From the NCBI GenBank assembly GCA_910584235.1, contig CAJTZD010000024.1:1-54675 (forward strand): 54,675 nt of DNA. Reading direction: 5' to 3'. How positions within the stretch are numbered: the first letter of the stretch is position 1; every line of letters starts with the position of its first letter. Both the position numbers and the translations under genes were made by a program. Below are positions 8,970-18,355 of this stretch, in pieces. The notes under the pieces were generated by a model. That model saw only the letters and a list, made by a program, of their open reading frames with translations. It was not told the origin of the DNA and did not search any database. Source of the stretch: an uncultured Acetatifactor sp. GTDB lineage: Bacteria > Bacillota > Clostridia > Lachnospirales > Lachnospiraceae.

Positions 8970-10724
8970 ATGAAACGTGACAAAAAGAAAGCAAGGAAAA
9001 AGAATGATTTTTTCTTTGTATGTAAGCACATCAGGTTCAGCTGGGGGCTGATTGTCTTGGCGCTTGTTATTGGAAGTGCCCAGAGTGTTATTACATCCAT
9101 GGTTCCGGATGCAACGGCAAACCTGTTTGATGGGGACTTTTCAACCAGCAAACTGCTGGGTGTTGCCCAAACGTTGACAGTATCCCTTATTCTGGGATTG
9201 GTTTCCTATATATTCAGAGTTTTTGCAGAAGCAAAATCGGTTCTTGCCGCCAGAACCTCTGTGTGGGAACGGATGATACACGCAAAAATGGAGTATTATG
9301 ATGAGAATGATCCGGCCAGTCGTTTGAGTATGATAACAATGGATGCACAGACCTTTGGTGCTGGATTGGTTCAGCTTTTCGTCTATATTCCTACTATGGT
9401 GATATTGCTGATATCTTGTGTGTTCCAGTTGCTTGCCTATAGTTCAAAGCTTTTAATGATACTTTGGATTTTGGTGCCAATGCATTTGCTTTATATTTTT
9501 GTTGTGGGCAGATGGCAGCAGAAATTGGGGAAGGATCTGGCGTGGCAGATTGGAGATCTCACAGGGTATCTCGCAGAAAGAATCAGGAACCTTCCAATGA
9601 TTAAGAGCTTTGCGGCAGAGGAGAAAGAGGATAAGAATGGTGTGGAAGCTGCGGGGAAACTGTTTCAGGTATATAAACGGTATAATGTTTATCTGCAGGT
9701 TGTGATACATTCCTATCAGACACTGATTGTTATGGTCAGCACAGTGATTTCTGTTTTGTGGGGAGCCTACCTTTTAAAGACGGGGCAGACAGATATTGCA
9801 AGCTTTCTTGCATTTACCATGTATGTAGCATCCATCAATTCTACTTTTCTGGTAATATCTATTATGTGGGGATTTGTGAAAGACTTTCAGGGAAGAGCAA
9901 ACCGGCTTGCAAGACTGCTGGAAGCACCGACAGAGATGTCAGGCAAAAAGAATTCAGGCATGGAAGATATTCCGGCTGGGGATATACATGCAGAAAGAGT
10001 GGGATTCCATTATAAGGGAAATGATAATCCGGTGCTTAAGGATGTCAGCTTTGTGATCCCTAAGGGGAGGGTGACTGCTATTGTAGGACCTTCTGGCAGT
10101 GGTAAGACTACATTAATCAAATTGTTGGAAAGGCTTTATAGTCCTACAGAGGGCAGGCTTACCATAGGAAACATGGATGTAGAAGAACTGAATATCGATA
10201 GCTGGAGGAAAAAACTGTCTTATGTGGTTCAGGATGCAGGCATATTCAGTGGAACCCTGCGGCAGGCTCTCTGTTATAGTGTGGAACGTGAGATTTCAGA
10301 AGAAGAGCTGATTCAGGCTGTGAAAAAGGTGGACTTGTATGATTATATAAAGGAACTGCCGGAAGGATTTGATACGCCATTGGCAAACTGGGGTTCTTCT
10401 CTTTCAGGAGGTCAGAGGCAGCGCATCGCTATTGCACGGGCAATACTTCGCAGTTCAGATATCCTGATTTTTGATGAGCCTACCAGTGCGTTGGATCCCG
10501 AGACAGCAAATGCAATCAGCCGTATCATTTTTGAAGGATTTCAAGGGAAAACAGTTATTATTATTTCCCATGAACTTCATTATATCGTGAAAGCGGATCA
10601 TATTGTAGTTGTCAATGAGGGAAGAATGGCGGGAAGCGGCAGTCATGATGAACTTATGAAGGGATGTAAGGTATATCATGACCTTGTACAGGAGCAGTCT
10701 TACAAGGAGGTGTTCAACGTATGA
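8970..10724 (+). CDS. ABC transporter, fused permease and ATPase (subunit A)
   Basis: A 584-residue half-transporter of the exporter fold. Six membrane helices span roughly residues 20-315, followed by an ATPase domain with Walker A GPSGSGKTT (from 373), signature LSGGQRQR (from 478), Walker B ILIFDEPTSALD (Asp502, Glu503) and switch His in IISHELH. All catalytic residues are present. The ribosome site GAGGAGG is well placed. Its stop overlaps the start of the next ABC gene (ATGA at 10721-10724), so the two almost certainly form a heterodimer. Exporter-fold transporters usually expel lipids, peptides or drugs. Inside a glycoside locus this one could expel a toxic aglycone or import a small ligand; neither can be decided here. 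Confidence 0.88.
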   Translation: MKRDKKKARKKNDFFFVCKHIRFSWGLIVLALVIGSAQSVITSMVPDATANLFDGDFSTSKLLGVAQTLTVSLILGLVSYIFRVFAEAKSVLAARTSVWERMIHAKMEYYDENDPASRLSMITMDAQTFGAGLVQLFVYIPTMVILLISCVFQLLAYSSKLLMILWILVPMHLLYIFVVGRWQQKLGKDLAWQIGDLTGYLAERIRNLPMIKSFAAEEKEDKNGVEAAGKLFQVYKRYNVYLQVVIHSYQTLIVMVSTVISVLWGAYLLKTGQTDIASFLAFTMYVASINSTFLVISIMWGFVKDFQGRANRLARLLEAPTEMSGKKNSGMEDIPAGDIHAERVGFHYKGNDNPVLKDVSFVIPKGRVTAIVGPSGSGKTTLIKLLERLYSPTEGRLTIGNMDVEELNIDSWRKKLSYVVQDAGIFSGTLRQALCYSVEREISEEELIQAVKKVDLYDYIKELPEGFDTPLANWGSSLSGGQRQRIAIARAILRSSDILIFDEPTSALDPETANAISRIIFEGFQGKTVIIISHELHYIVKADHIVVVNEGRMAGSGSHDELMKGCKVYHDLVQEQSYKEVFNV

Positions 10725-12496
10725 AAAGAATCAGCAAAAATGTGGTGGGAGACAGAAGATATACGGCGGACAGAGTTTCTTTGAGAGAGTGTCTTGGCAT
10801 TTTTAAAAATATGAAGCTTCCATGGGGATTGATGGTTGCGGGCATCCTGATGTCGTTGCTGGCAAGCTATGCAACTTTACAAGTATCCAGTTTTTCCGGT
10901 GCAGCGGTAGATTCAAGTGGTGCGATTCCAATGCAGGAGATGGTAATCTACATTCTTACCTCTCTATTTGTAGTGCTCTGTACCGGAGGTATGATGTGGA
11001 CATCTACTCTGGCAGGTGAGAAGATTAATTATAAGCTCAGACAAAAATTATGGCATAAAATTATCGTGGCCAAACAGAGCAGTTATGATCTGGACGGCGG
11101 AGAATCTATGGTCAGCCGGGTTACCACGGACTGTGATTATGCCAGTAAATTCTATAGTACTATTGTGAGCATAGCAGGAATTGTTATCAGCACCACCATG
11201 TATCTGGTGGCAATGTACCAGATTAATGTAAAGATGGCAAATTATGTACTGCTTTTCATTCCTGTCAGTATATTGCTCGGCGGAGGCTATGCATTCCTGC
11301 GTTTTCTGGTTGGACGCAGAGTCCAGGCAAAACTGGCGGCTTCTACTGCATATCTGGTGGAGAGGACAAAGGATCTTCCATTGATTAAGACCTGTAATGC
11401 CCAGCAAAAGGAGATAGAGGAAGGACAGAAGTATTTTAAAGAGCAGTATGATGCCCATCTGCGTATGGGTTTTGTTACCGCAGTTGCTACTGTGATAGAT
11501 TCTTTGCTTCAGATGTTGTCTATTGCGGTTCCGTTTCTGGTAGGGGCTTATTTTGTAACACAGGGCGTTTTGACAATTGGAGCAATTATCACCTTTAATA
11601 CTTTATTCGGAAATGTAAAGAATGTGTTTAAAAATCTGATTACATATGCGGGAGATTTTAAGGAGGCTAACGGTGCTTTGGCCAGAATTACTTGCTTTTT
11701 TCAGGCAGAAGAGGAATGCCCGGAGGCAGGAGAAGCGATACCGGATGCCGGACAGGAGACCATTTCTATTCAACAAGTGGACTTTGGCTATACAGATCAG
11801 TTAATCCTGAAGAAGTTTTCCTGCCAGATACCAAAGAATAGAATTACTGCAGTGGTGGGAACCAATGGCTCTGGAAAATCCACACTATTTAAGGTGCTGA
11901 CCAGATTGTATGAACCGCAGGGGGGCAGAATTCTATATGGGGATAAGGCATGTACAGATTATAGCCTTCATTCATGGAGAAAAAAGGTGTGCCTGATTGC
12001 TCAGGGAAGTCCGATGATGGCTGGAACAATTAGAGAGAATATTTGTTATGGAAGAGAAGAACAGGTTTCTGAAGATGAACTCGTTGAAGTGGCAAAACTG
12101 TCCCATGTATATGATTTTGTAAAGGAACTGCCAGATGGTTTTGACACGGTAGTAACGGCTGGCGGAGGAAACTTCTCAGGAGGACAGAAACAGTGCATCG
12201 CGATTGCAAGGGCTATGATGAGCAAGAGTGATTACTTATTGTTGGATGAAGCCACCAGCAATCTGGATGTAAAGAGGGAAAAGGATGTAATGGAAGCTTT
12301 AGATAGGCTGATGAAAGACAGAACCACCGTTATCATTGCGCATTCCATTGCTACTATCAAAAATGCAGATCATGTAATTGTAGTTAATAAGGGCAAGGTG
12401 GAAATGGAAGGTGTGCCTTCAAGTATTCTGGAACAAACAGACAATTATCTGGAAAAGATGATGGAACGTAAATGGGGCGATGTAGTCGTAGAATAG
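10721..12496 (+). CDS. ABC transporter, fused permease and ATPase (subunit B)
   Basis: A 591-residue partner of the preceding half-transporter, translationally coupled to it by a 4-base overlap and with AAGGAGGTG inside the upstream gene. The membrane region covers roughly residues 35-330. The ATPase domain shows GTNGSGKST (from 380), FSGGQKQ (from 485, with Phe in place of the usual Leu), LLLDEATSNLD (Asp509, Glu510) and a switch His in IIAHSIA. Both subunits keep the catalytic glutamate, so this is not the classic heterodimer with one dead site. It sits between the GH78 and HSL-esterase genes, with spacing of 18 bases to the latter. Confidence 0.88.
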   Translation: MKRISKNVVGDRRYTADRVSLRECLGIFKNMKLPWGLMVAGILMSLLASYATLQVSSFSGAAVDSSGAIPMQEMVIYILTSLFVVLCTGGMMWTSTLAGEKINYKLRQKLWHKIIVAKQSSYDLDGGESMVSRVTTDCDYASKFYSTIVSIAGIVISTTMYLVAMYQINVKMANYVLLFIPVSILLGGGYAFLRFLVGRRVQAKLAASTAYLVERTKDLPLIKTCNAQQKEIEEGQKYFKEQYDAHLRMGFVTAVATVIDSLLQMLSIAVPFLVGAYFVTQGVLTIGAIITFNTLFGNVKNVFKNLITYAGDFKEANGALARITCFFQAEEECPEAGEAIPDAGQETISIQQVDFGYTDQLILKKFSCQIPKNRITAVVGTNGSGKSTLFKVLTRLYEPQGGRILYGDKACTDYSLHSWRKKVCLIAQGSPMMAGTIRENICYGREEQVSEDELVEVAKLSHVYDFVKELPDGFDTVVTAGGGNFSGGQKQCIAIARAMMSKSDYLLLDEATSNLDVKREKDVMEALDRLMKDRTTVIIAHSIATIKNADHVIVVNKGKVEMEGVPSSILEQTDNYLEKMMERKWGDVVVE

Positions 12497-12514
12497 AAAA
12501 AGGAGACAATCAAT

Positions 12515-13462
12515 ATGGTGGAGAATATTATATCGGATGCAATTATCCTTAATCTACAAAAGCAGTATTATAAAGGGGCTGCAGCGAATACTTTCGAACC
12601 TTTGGCAAAGAGTGAAAGGCGTAACTTGGATGGTGGAATAGCCCTTATCAATGAAGTATGCTTTTCAGAAAAATATCCGAACAGTTTTGCTGATATTTAT
12701 TTTTGTGGCAGTGAGAAAGCCCCTACATTGGTCTACTTACATGGCGGAGGATGGTTTATGGGAAGCCGTACCGATGGAGATCCATTGGCATCCGCCGGGG
12801 GAGGGATTGCAAAACAGAACATTATGATGGCAAAGAAGGGTTTTAATATTATTAGTATGGACTATTGTCTGGCTCCCGAATACCGTTTCCCGGCTCAGCT
12901 ACACCAGATAAATGAAGGACTCGGTTATTTTAAGGAAAACGAGAAAGAATACGGCATCAATATGCAGGATATTGTTCTTGTTGGCGGAAGTGCAGGTGCA
13001 GTATTGACGGCACAGCTCGGTCTGGTGTATTCTAATTCCGCCTATGCAAAGATTGTGGGTGTAGTACCTGCTGTTGATGCACAGACGATACGTGGACTGG
13101 CTGTTGATGGAGCGCCGATGAATCCTGCTCTTTTTGACCAGGGAGTACAGACCATGGCAAAAACATGGCTTGGCAGTAACGTCTTGGAGGGAGAGACGGC
13201 AAAACTGATACATGTCAGTGAATGGGTTACAGAGGATTATCCCAGGATTTTTTTGACGGCAGGAAATGAAGGCTGTTTTATGGAGCATACTGTTGAATTG
13301 GGAAATGCGTTACGCCATGTAGGAGCAGAGGTAGATGAGTACTATCCGGATCCTGAAATTTCAAAGGAAGGACATGGATACATGGGAGACTGGGAAAACA
13401 GCGCCCAGGCCAGAGAGGGATTTGAGAGACAGTTGGCATTTATCAGGAAAGTAACACAATAA
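12515..13462 (+). CDS. HSL-type alpha/beta hydrolase (esterase)
   Basis: A 315-residue esterase of the hormone-sensitive-lipase type. It has the oxyanion motif HGGGWFMGS followed by the unusual GDPLASAGGG, the nucleophile elbow GGSAGAV with Ser159, and a C-terminal His in EGHGYMGDW. No signal peptide is visible. The protein is clearly paralogous to the one at 20586: both share YPNSF near residue 52, HGGG, GDPLA, PEYRFP/PQYRFP and the C-terminal HGYM. Such enzymes hydrolyse short acyl esters. AAGGAGA lies just upstream. It sits directly behind the ABC pair and 14 bases before the GH2 gene, so it is probably co-transcribed with both. Confidence 0.85.
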   Translation: MVENIISDAIILNLQKQYYKGAAANTFEPLAKSERRNLDGGIALINEVCFSEKYPNSFADIYFCGSEKAPTLVYLHGGGWFMGSRTDGDPLASAGGGIAKQNIMMAKKGFNIISMDYCLAPEYRFPAQLHQINEGLGYFKENEKEYGINMQDIVLVGGSAGAVLTAQLGLVYSNSAYAKIVGVVPAVDAQTIRGLAVDGAPMNPALFDQGVQTMAKTWLGSNVLEGETAKLIHVSEWVTEDYPRIFLTAGNEGCFMEHTVELGNALRHVGAEVDEYYPDPEISKEGHGYMGDWENSAQAREGFERQLAFIRKVTQ

Positions 13463-13476
13463 TCGGAGGTGGTATA

Positions 13477-15999
13477 GTGAAAAAAGAAAACTTCAACCAG
13501 GAGTGGATTTTTTATAAAGAGGACATGCCGCAGAGCAAGGAGAAGGTGAATCTTCCACATGATGCCATGATTAGGGAAATCCGCGGCAAGGATCAGATAA
13601 CAGGGCCGGCAGGAGGATATTTCCCGGGAGGTAATTATGTTTACGAGAAGAAATTTCAGGTTCCTGCTGATGTAAAAAATGAGACATGGATATTGGAAGT
13701 TGAAGGGGCCTATCAGGAAGCGTTCGTGTTTTTAAACGGCAACTTTGTTATAGCAAACCATAATGGTTACATGGGGTTTTATGCGGATTTGACTTCTTTT
13801 CTGCATTATGGAATGGAGAATACCATTGAAATCAAGGTGAAGAATGACAGTCAGGTTAATTCCAGATGGTATTCCGGGAGTGGTTTATACCGCCCTGTTT
13901 GGTTATGGAGGGGTGGGACGGTCAGAATATCTCAGAATGGCTTGAAAATATCGACTCCAGAGGTAGAAAGGGAAGTAAGTCAGGTGCAGCTTTGCAGCAG
14001 ACTGATCTATGAAGGGTGCAAGACTGAAAAAGTCCGGATGTACACGGTACTGAAAGATCAGCAGGGAAAAACTGTTGCGGCAGAAAGCACACCGGTTACA
14101 TTGTTTAAGGGTGAGAACCCGGAGATTGTACAGAGGATGTATATAAGGAATGCAGATTTATGGTCGCCGTCTGCCCCCAATGTATATACTTGCAGAATAA
14201 AGGTCTGTCTGGAGGAAAATGAAAAGGTTTCCTCAATCGAAGAAGAAAGCTTCGGAGAGCTTTTAGATGAAGCAGAAAGTACTTTTGGAATCAGACATAT
14301 TCAGATTGATCCGGTGAAAGGGCTGCGAATCAATGGCAAAAAAATATTACTTCGCGGTGCCTGCATCCATCATGATCATGGTATTATAGGAGGAGCAGCG
14401 TTTCCTGATGCAGAAGAACGAAAGATAGGAATACTGAAGGAGGCAGGTTTTAATGCGGTGCGCATAGCGCATCATCCTGCTTCAAAGGCATTGCTGGAGG
14501 TATGTGACCGTCTGGGCATGCTTGTATTGGAAGAAAGCTTTGATGTGTGGAATCATGGAAAAAATGGATACGATTATGCCCGGGTGTTTTCAGATTATTG
14601 GAAGCAGGATATAGAGAAGATTGTGGATAAGGATTTCAATCATCCATGTGTGTTTATGTACAGTATAGGAAATGAGATTCCGGAACTGATGTCAGAGGAT
14701 GGTATCCGTTATAGCCGTAAAATTGCAGAAAGATTTAGACGGCTGGATGGAACACGGCCAGTGACAAATGCGGTAAATGGGCAGCTGGCAATAGGTGAGA
14801 ATGTACTTCCGCTTCTTCTGGATATGGGGATACTCACGAAAGAAATGATTACGAATCTTACGGGAAGTGCGGATGCAGGCCAGGATCAGGTAGCAGGAGC
14901 AATTCTTGCCGCACTGGCAAGCGGTGACGTGAACGACATGATGACAGCTTTGGTTGGAAGCCTTGGCAGAGTAATAGAACATCCCTCGGTGGGATATAAG
15001 ATGGAAGAAATCATGTCTCATCTGGATGTTTGTGGATACAATTATATGATGAAACGTTATGGAATAGACATGACACAGTATCCAAACCGAGTGATATATG
15101 GATCCGAGACAAATCCACCGGAGATTGACATGCTCTGGAGGTATAGTGAGGAGAATGCCGCATGTATTGGGGACTTTACATGGTCGGGCTGGGATTACAT
15201 TGGGGAAGCAGGAGTGGGGTATACAAGGTATGATGGGAAAAAGGAGTTTTATGCCCCTTATCCGGTATATCTGGCATACTGCGGTGATGTGGATATTACC
15301 GGATACAGGCGCCCAGCCAGCTATTTTCGTGAGGTTGTGTGGGAGCTGAGAAAAGAACCGTATTTGTCAGTTCAGGAACCCCGTTATTTCGGGAAACCTG
15401 CCACATGCACACCGTGGAGTGTGCCGGAGACGATTGAGAGCTGGACTTTTCCCGGCTATGAGGGGATGCCGGTGAGGGTATCGGTATATGCGGCAGGAGA
15501 TGAGGTGGCATTGTTATGTAATGAAAAAGAAATAGGAAGAAAACCTGTTGGCAGGGGACACCGATATCAGGCAAGTTTTGAGACGATTTATGAGCCGGGA
15601 GAGCTGAAGGCCATATCTTATGTGGACGGAAAAGAGGTGTCAAGATTTTGTGTTGTGACAGCAATGCCAAAGCTGCATCTCAGAACAAGTCTTTCCAGAG
15701 ATATACTGTCGAAAGAAGGGAATGACCTGTGTTATCTGACGATTGAACTGGTAGATGAGAACGGTGTTCTTTATATGGATGGGGAGCATAAAGTAACCCT
15801 CCAAATAGATGGCAGCGCTGTACTTCAGGGGTTTGGCAGCGCTGATCCGGAGAGCAAAGAAAATTTCTTCGATTTTGTCAGGACAGCTTATAGAGGGAGA
15901 CTTCTAGCTGTACTTCGCGGAAATTCTGAAGGAAGAGCAGTAGTGACTATTTCCTGTGAAGGATGCAGCGATGCAGTGATTGAACTGGATGTGAAATAG
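13477..15999 (+). CDS. GH2 family glycosidase (first copy)
   Basis: An 840-residue GH2 enzyme starting at GTG 13477 behind CGGAGGTGG. The order is sugar-binding jelly roll (NLPHDAMIRE, NSRWYSGSGLYRPVWL), Ig-like domain, TIM barrel and C-terminal Ig-like domains. The barrel carries the acid/base in YSIGNEIPE (Glu400) and the probable nucleophile in IYGSETNPPE (Glu544). GH2 enzymes release beta-linked galactose, glucuronate, mannose or alpha-L-arabinose; the specificity cannot be told from these motifs. Between the two catalytic residues is a helical insert (about residues 440-500, rich in Ala, Gly and Leu) that is also present, shorter, in the second copy at 39980. No secretion signal is seen. 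Confidence 0.88.
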   Translation: MKKENFNQEWIFYKEDMPQSKEKVNLPHDAMIREIRGKDQITGPAGGYFPGGNYVYEKKFQVPADVKNETWILEVEGAYQEAFVFLNGNFVIANHNGYMGFYADLTSFLHYGMENTIEIKVKNDSQVNSRWYSGSGLYRPVWLWRGGTVRISQNGLKISTPEVEREVSQVQLCSRLIYEGCKTEKVRMYTVLKDQQGKTVAAESTPVTLFKGENPEIVQRMYIRNADLWSPSAPNVYTCRIKVCLEENEKVSSIEEESFGELLDEAESTFGIRHIQIDPVKGLRINGKKILLRGACIHHDHGIIGGAAFPDAEERKIGILKEAGFNAVRIAHHPASKALLEVCDRLGMLVLEESFDVWNHGKNGYDYARVFSDYWKQDIEKIVDKDFNHPCVFMYSIGNEIPELMSEDGIRYSRKIAERFRRLDGTRPVTNAVNGQLAIGENVLPLLLDMGILTKEMITNLTGSADAGQDQVAGAILAALASGDVNDMMTALVGSLGRVIEHPSVGYKMEEIMSHLDVCGYNYMMKRYGIDMTQYPNRVIYGSETNPPEIDMLWRYSEENAACIGDFTWSGWDYIGEAGVGYTRYDGKKEFYAPYPVYLAYCGDVDITGYRRPASYFREVVWELRKEPYLSVQEPRYFGKPATCTPWSVPETIESWTFPGYEGMPVRVSVYAAGDEVALLCNEKEIGRKPVGRGHRYQASFETIYEPGELKAISYVDGKEVSRFCVVTAMPKLHLRTSLSRDILSKEGNDLCYLTIELVDENGVLYMDGEHKVTLQIDGSAVLQGFGSADPESKENFFDFVRTAYRGRLLAVLRGNSEGRAVVTISCEGCSDAVIELDVK

Positions 16000-16034
16000 G
16001 AAGGTTGTGGGCAACAGAAAGGGAAGATGCAAAA

Positions 16035-17330
16035 GTGAGTGACATTGTTGAGACAAGGTATGGCAGATTGAAAGGTACAGAGGGGGAATATGCAAGGATT
16101 TATAAAGGGATTCCCTATGCGCAGCCTCCGGTTGGCAGCCTGCGGTTTCAGGTGCCCAAACAGCAGAAGCAATGGGAAGGCATTCTTAGTGCGAATAAAT
16201 TTCCGCCAATGTGTCCGCAAGGGCTTCAGGAGGAAGGAAGCTTTTATCAAAAGGAGTTTTATGACAATCAAGAATATATGCCCCATCAAAGCGAGGACTG
16301 TCTTTACTTGAACATATGGGTGCCGAAAGAAGGAAAAGGCGATTATCCTGTGGCAATATGGTATCATGGGGGAGCATATGCAGGGGGATTTTGCTCTGAA
16401 ATGGAGTTTGATGGAGAAGCATATGCAAAGCGGGGAATCATTCTGATAACTGCAGCATATCGGCTGGGGCTCTTTGGCTTTTTTGCGCACCCAAAGCTGC
16501 ATGAGAGGGATGGGCATAGCGGAAATTATGGACTGTTGGATCAGATTGCGGTTATTGACTGGGTAAGGGATAATATTTCGGCTTTTGGAGGCGACAAAAA
16601 CAGAATAACAATTATGGGGCAGTCAGCGGGAGGGATGAGTGTAAGAACACTGGTGTCGTCCCCCCTTGTAAAGGGAAAAATTTGTGGTGCCATCATTCAA
16701 AGCGGTGGCGGATATCAAAGTCCTTTTCCGGTGAATGTTATGGATGGGCGTAAACTGGAAGAAGCGTGTGCACTATATCTGGAGCAGAAAGGGATGGTAT
16801 TAGAGGAACTATATGAGAAGAATTCACAGGAAATATTGCAGCTACAGGGAGAAATGTGGCAGTTTGTGGCCGCACAGACAAAATGCATTATGCCCTTTTG
16901 CCCCCAGGTTGACGGTTATTCGCTATTAAAGACCTGTGACCAAATACTGGTGGATGATGAAGTATTGAAAATTCCTTATTTGATTGGATGCAATCAGAAC
17001 GATATTTCAAAAGAGGAGACTACATACATGCAGAATCCTCTACATATGAGTAATGTGGCTTTTTGTGAGATGCAGAAAGAGAATAAGGATGTTTATCTTT
17101 ATTATTTTAAGAGGCATATGCCAGGAGATGATATGGGAGCTTTTCATTCCGCAGAATTGTGGTATATGTTTGGAACTCTTGAACGGTGCTGGAGGCCCTT
17201 GACAGAGGCTGATAAGGAGCTGTCTGAAGAAATGCTGGATGCATGGAGCAGTTTCATTCAATCAGGTACTCCTGGCTGGAAGAGATATAGTGAGGAAGAT
17301 CCGGTGGTGAAAGAGTTTGATATCAGATAA
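16035..17330 (+). CDS. Carboxylesterase type B family protein
   Basis: A 431-residue protein from GTG 16035, which has AAAGGGAAG about nine bases upstream; the frame is open from a TTG at 16005 that lacks a spaced ribosome site. Family markers are GRLKG, YKGIPYAQPPVGSLRF, SEDCLYLNIWVP, WYHGGAYAGG, the nucleophile in GQSAGGMSV (Ser197) and His in FHSAELWYMFG. This is the carboxylesterase / para-nitrobenzyl-esterase family, usually about 490-550 residues, so this is a short member with a reduced C-terminal region. It should hydrolyse carboxylic esters in the cytoplasm. It follows the GH2 gene with a short gap and precedes another hydrolase. Confidence 0.87.
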   Translation: MSDIVETRYGRLKGTEGEYARIYKGIPYAQPPVGSLRFQVPKQQKQWEGILSANKFPPMCPQGLQEEGSFYQKEFYDNQEYMPHQSEDCLYLNIWVPKEGKGDYPVAIWYHGGAYAGGFCSEMEFDGEAYAKRGIILITAAYRLGLFGFFAHPKLHERDGHSGNYGLLDQIAVIDWVRDNISAFGGDKNRITIMGQSAGGMSVRTLVSSPLVKGKICGAIIQSGGGYQSPFPVNVMDGRKLEEACALYLEQKGMVLEELYEKNSQEILQLQGEMWQFVAAQTKCIMPFCPQVDGYSLLKTCDQILVDDEVLKIPYLIGCNQNDISKEETTYMQNPLHMSNVAFCEMQKENKDVYLYYFKRHMPGDDMGAFHSAELWYMFGTLERCWRPLTEADKELSEEMLDAWSSFIQSGTPGWKRYSEEDPVVKEFDIR

Positions 17331-17350
17331 ATGGAAGAAAGGTGAGAAAA

Positions 17351-18307
17351 ATGAAAAATATGATAAAGATTATTTTGATTATTATTTGTATTTTGATTCT
17401 TGCCGTGATTGGTATTGTAGTTGTCTTTGTCCTAACGCATAAAGGAAGAAATACTGATATCCTGGAGGGGTATCATGAAAAATTTCGTTCAGAGGCTCCA
17501 TTGGAAATGAAATATTCCCAGCTGGGTTCCTATGAGACTGCATATACAGAGTTTACGTCCGATAACGAGTCTATCGGAAAAATCAGAGTGTGGTATCCAA
17601 AGGAACTTGAAAAATCTGACAGGACTTATCCGATGATTGTAGCAGTAAATGCAAGTGGAACACCGGCAGCAAAATATGAACCGTTTTTTAAACGTCTTTC
17701 CTCATGGGGGTTTATTGTTGTCGGTAATGAAGATCCGCAAACGGGAACTGGTGAAACAACTTCTGAGACTCTGGATTTTATGCTGAATCTCCCTGCCGAC
17801 AGCGTAATTTTTGGCAGTGTTGACTATGAAAATATAGGTCTTGTTGGTTATTCACAAGGCGGTGCCGGTGCAATCTGTGCTTTGACAAATTATGATAATG
17901 GGAAATATTATAAGACCATTTTTACAGGTAGTGCGGCATATCCTTTGTTGGCAAAGAATTTGGGCTGGGAGTATGATGTCTCGAAGATTCAAGTATCCTA
18001 TTTTATGACTGCCGGAACGGGGAAATCAGATGATTCAGGGACTGACCCCAATTCAAGCTTCGGTGGGGTGTCTCCGCTTTCTGCGCTGGAAGAAAACTAT
18101 AACAACATACCGGATAGTGTAGTTAAGGTGCGCGCAAGGGCTGTCGGTGCGGAACATGAGGATATGCTGGCACGTACAGACGGCTACATGACTGCATGGA
18201 TGCTGTACCAGCTTTACGGAGATGAGGAAGCGGGGCAGGCTTTTATCGGTGAAGATGCGGAAATATTAAGCAATGCCAATTGGCAGGATATAGAGAAAAA
18301 CCAATGA
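17351..18307 (+). CDS. Membrane-anchored alpha/beta hydrolase
   Basis: A 318-residue protein starting at ATG 17351, five bases after AGGTGAG (a GTG at 17342 is an alternative). Residues 4-27 form a single hydrophobic helix (core IILIIICILILAVIGIVVVF) without a lipobox, so it should be anchored with the catalytic domain outside. The hydrolase domain shows IRVWYPKEL, PMIVAVNASGT, the elbow LVGYSQGGAGA (Ser168) and a candidate His in GAEHEDML. This resembles dienelactone-hydrolase/PET-hydrolase-like chlorophyllase folds. The substrate is unknown; the neighbours suggest an acylated glycoside at the cell surface. Confidence 0.72.
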   Translation: MKNMIKIILIIICILILAVIGIVVVFVLTHKGRNTDILEGYHEKFRSEAPLEMKYSQLGSYETAYTEFTSDNESIGKIRVWYPKELEKSDRTYPMIVAVNASGTPAAKYEPFFKRLSSWGFIVVGNEDPQTGTGETTSETLDFMLNLPADSVIFGSVDYENIGLVGYSQGGAGAICALTNYDNGKYYKTIFTGSAAYPLLAKNLGWEYDVSKIQVSYFMTAGTGKSDDSGTDPNSSFGGVSPLSALEENYNNIPDSVVKVRARAVGAEHEDMLARTDGYMTAWMLYQLYGDEEAGQAFIGEDAEILSNANWQDIEKNQ

Positions 18308-18355
18308 CTTACTGATAAATATTTATGAAAGAACATATATGAAGGGAAATCAGAT

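Noticed and set aside
15888..16517. 209-codon minus-strand open frame spanning the GH2/carboxylesterase junction
   Set aside because: It crosses two supported plus-strand genes and is rich in Cys, Pro and Ser without any motif.
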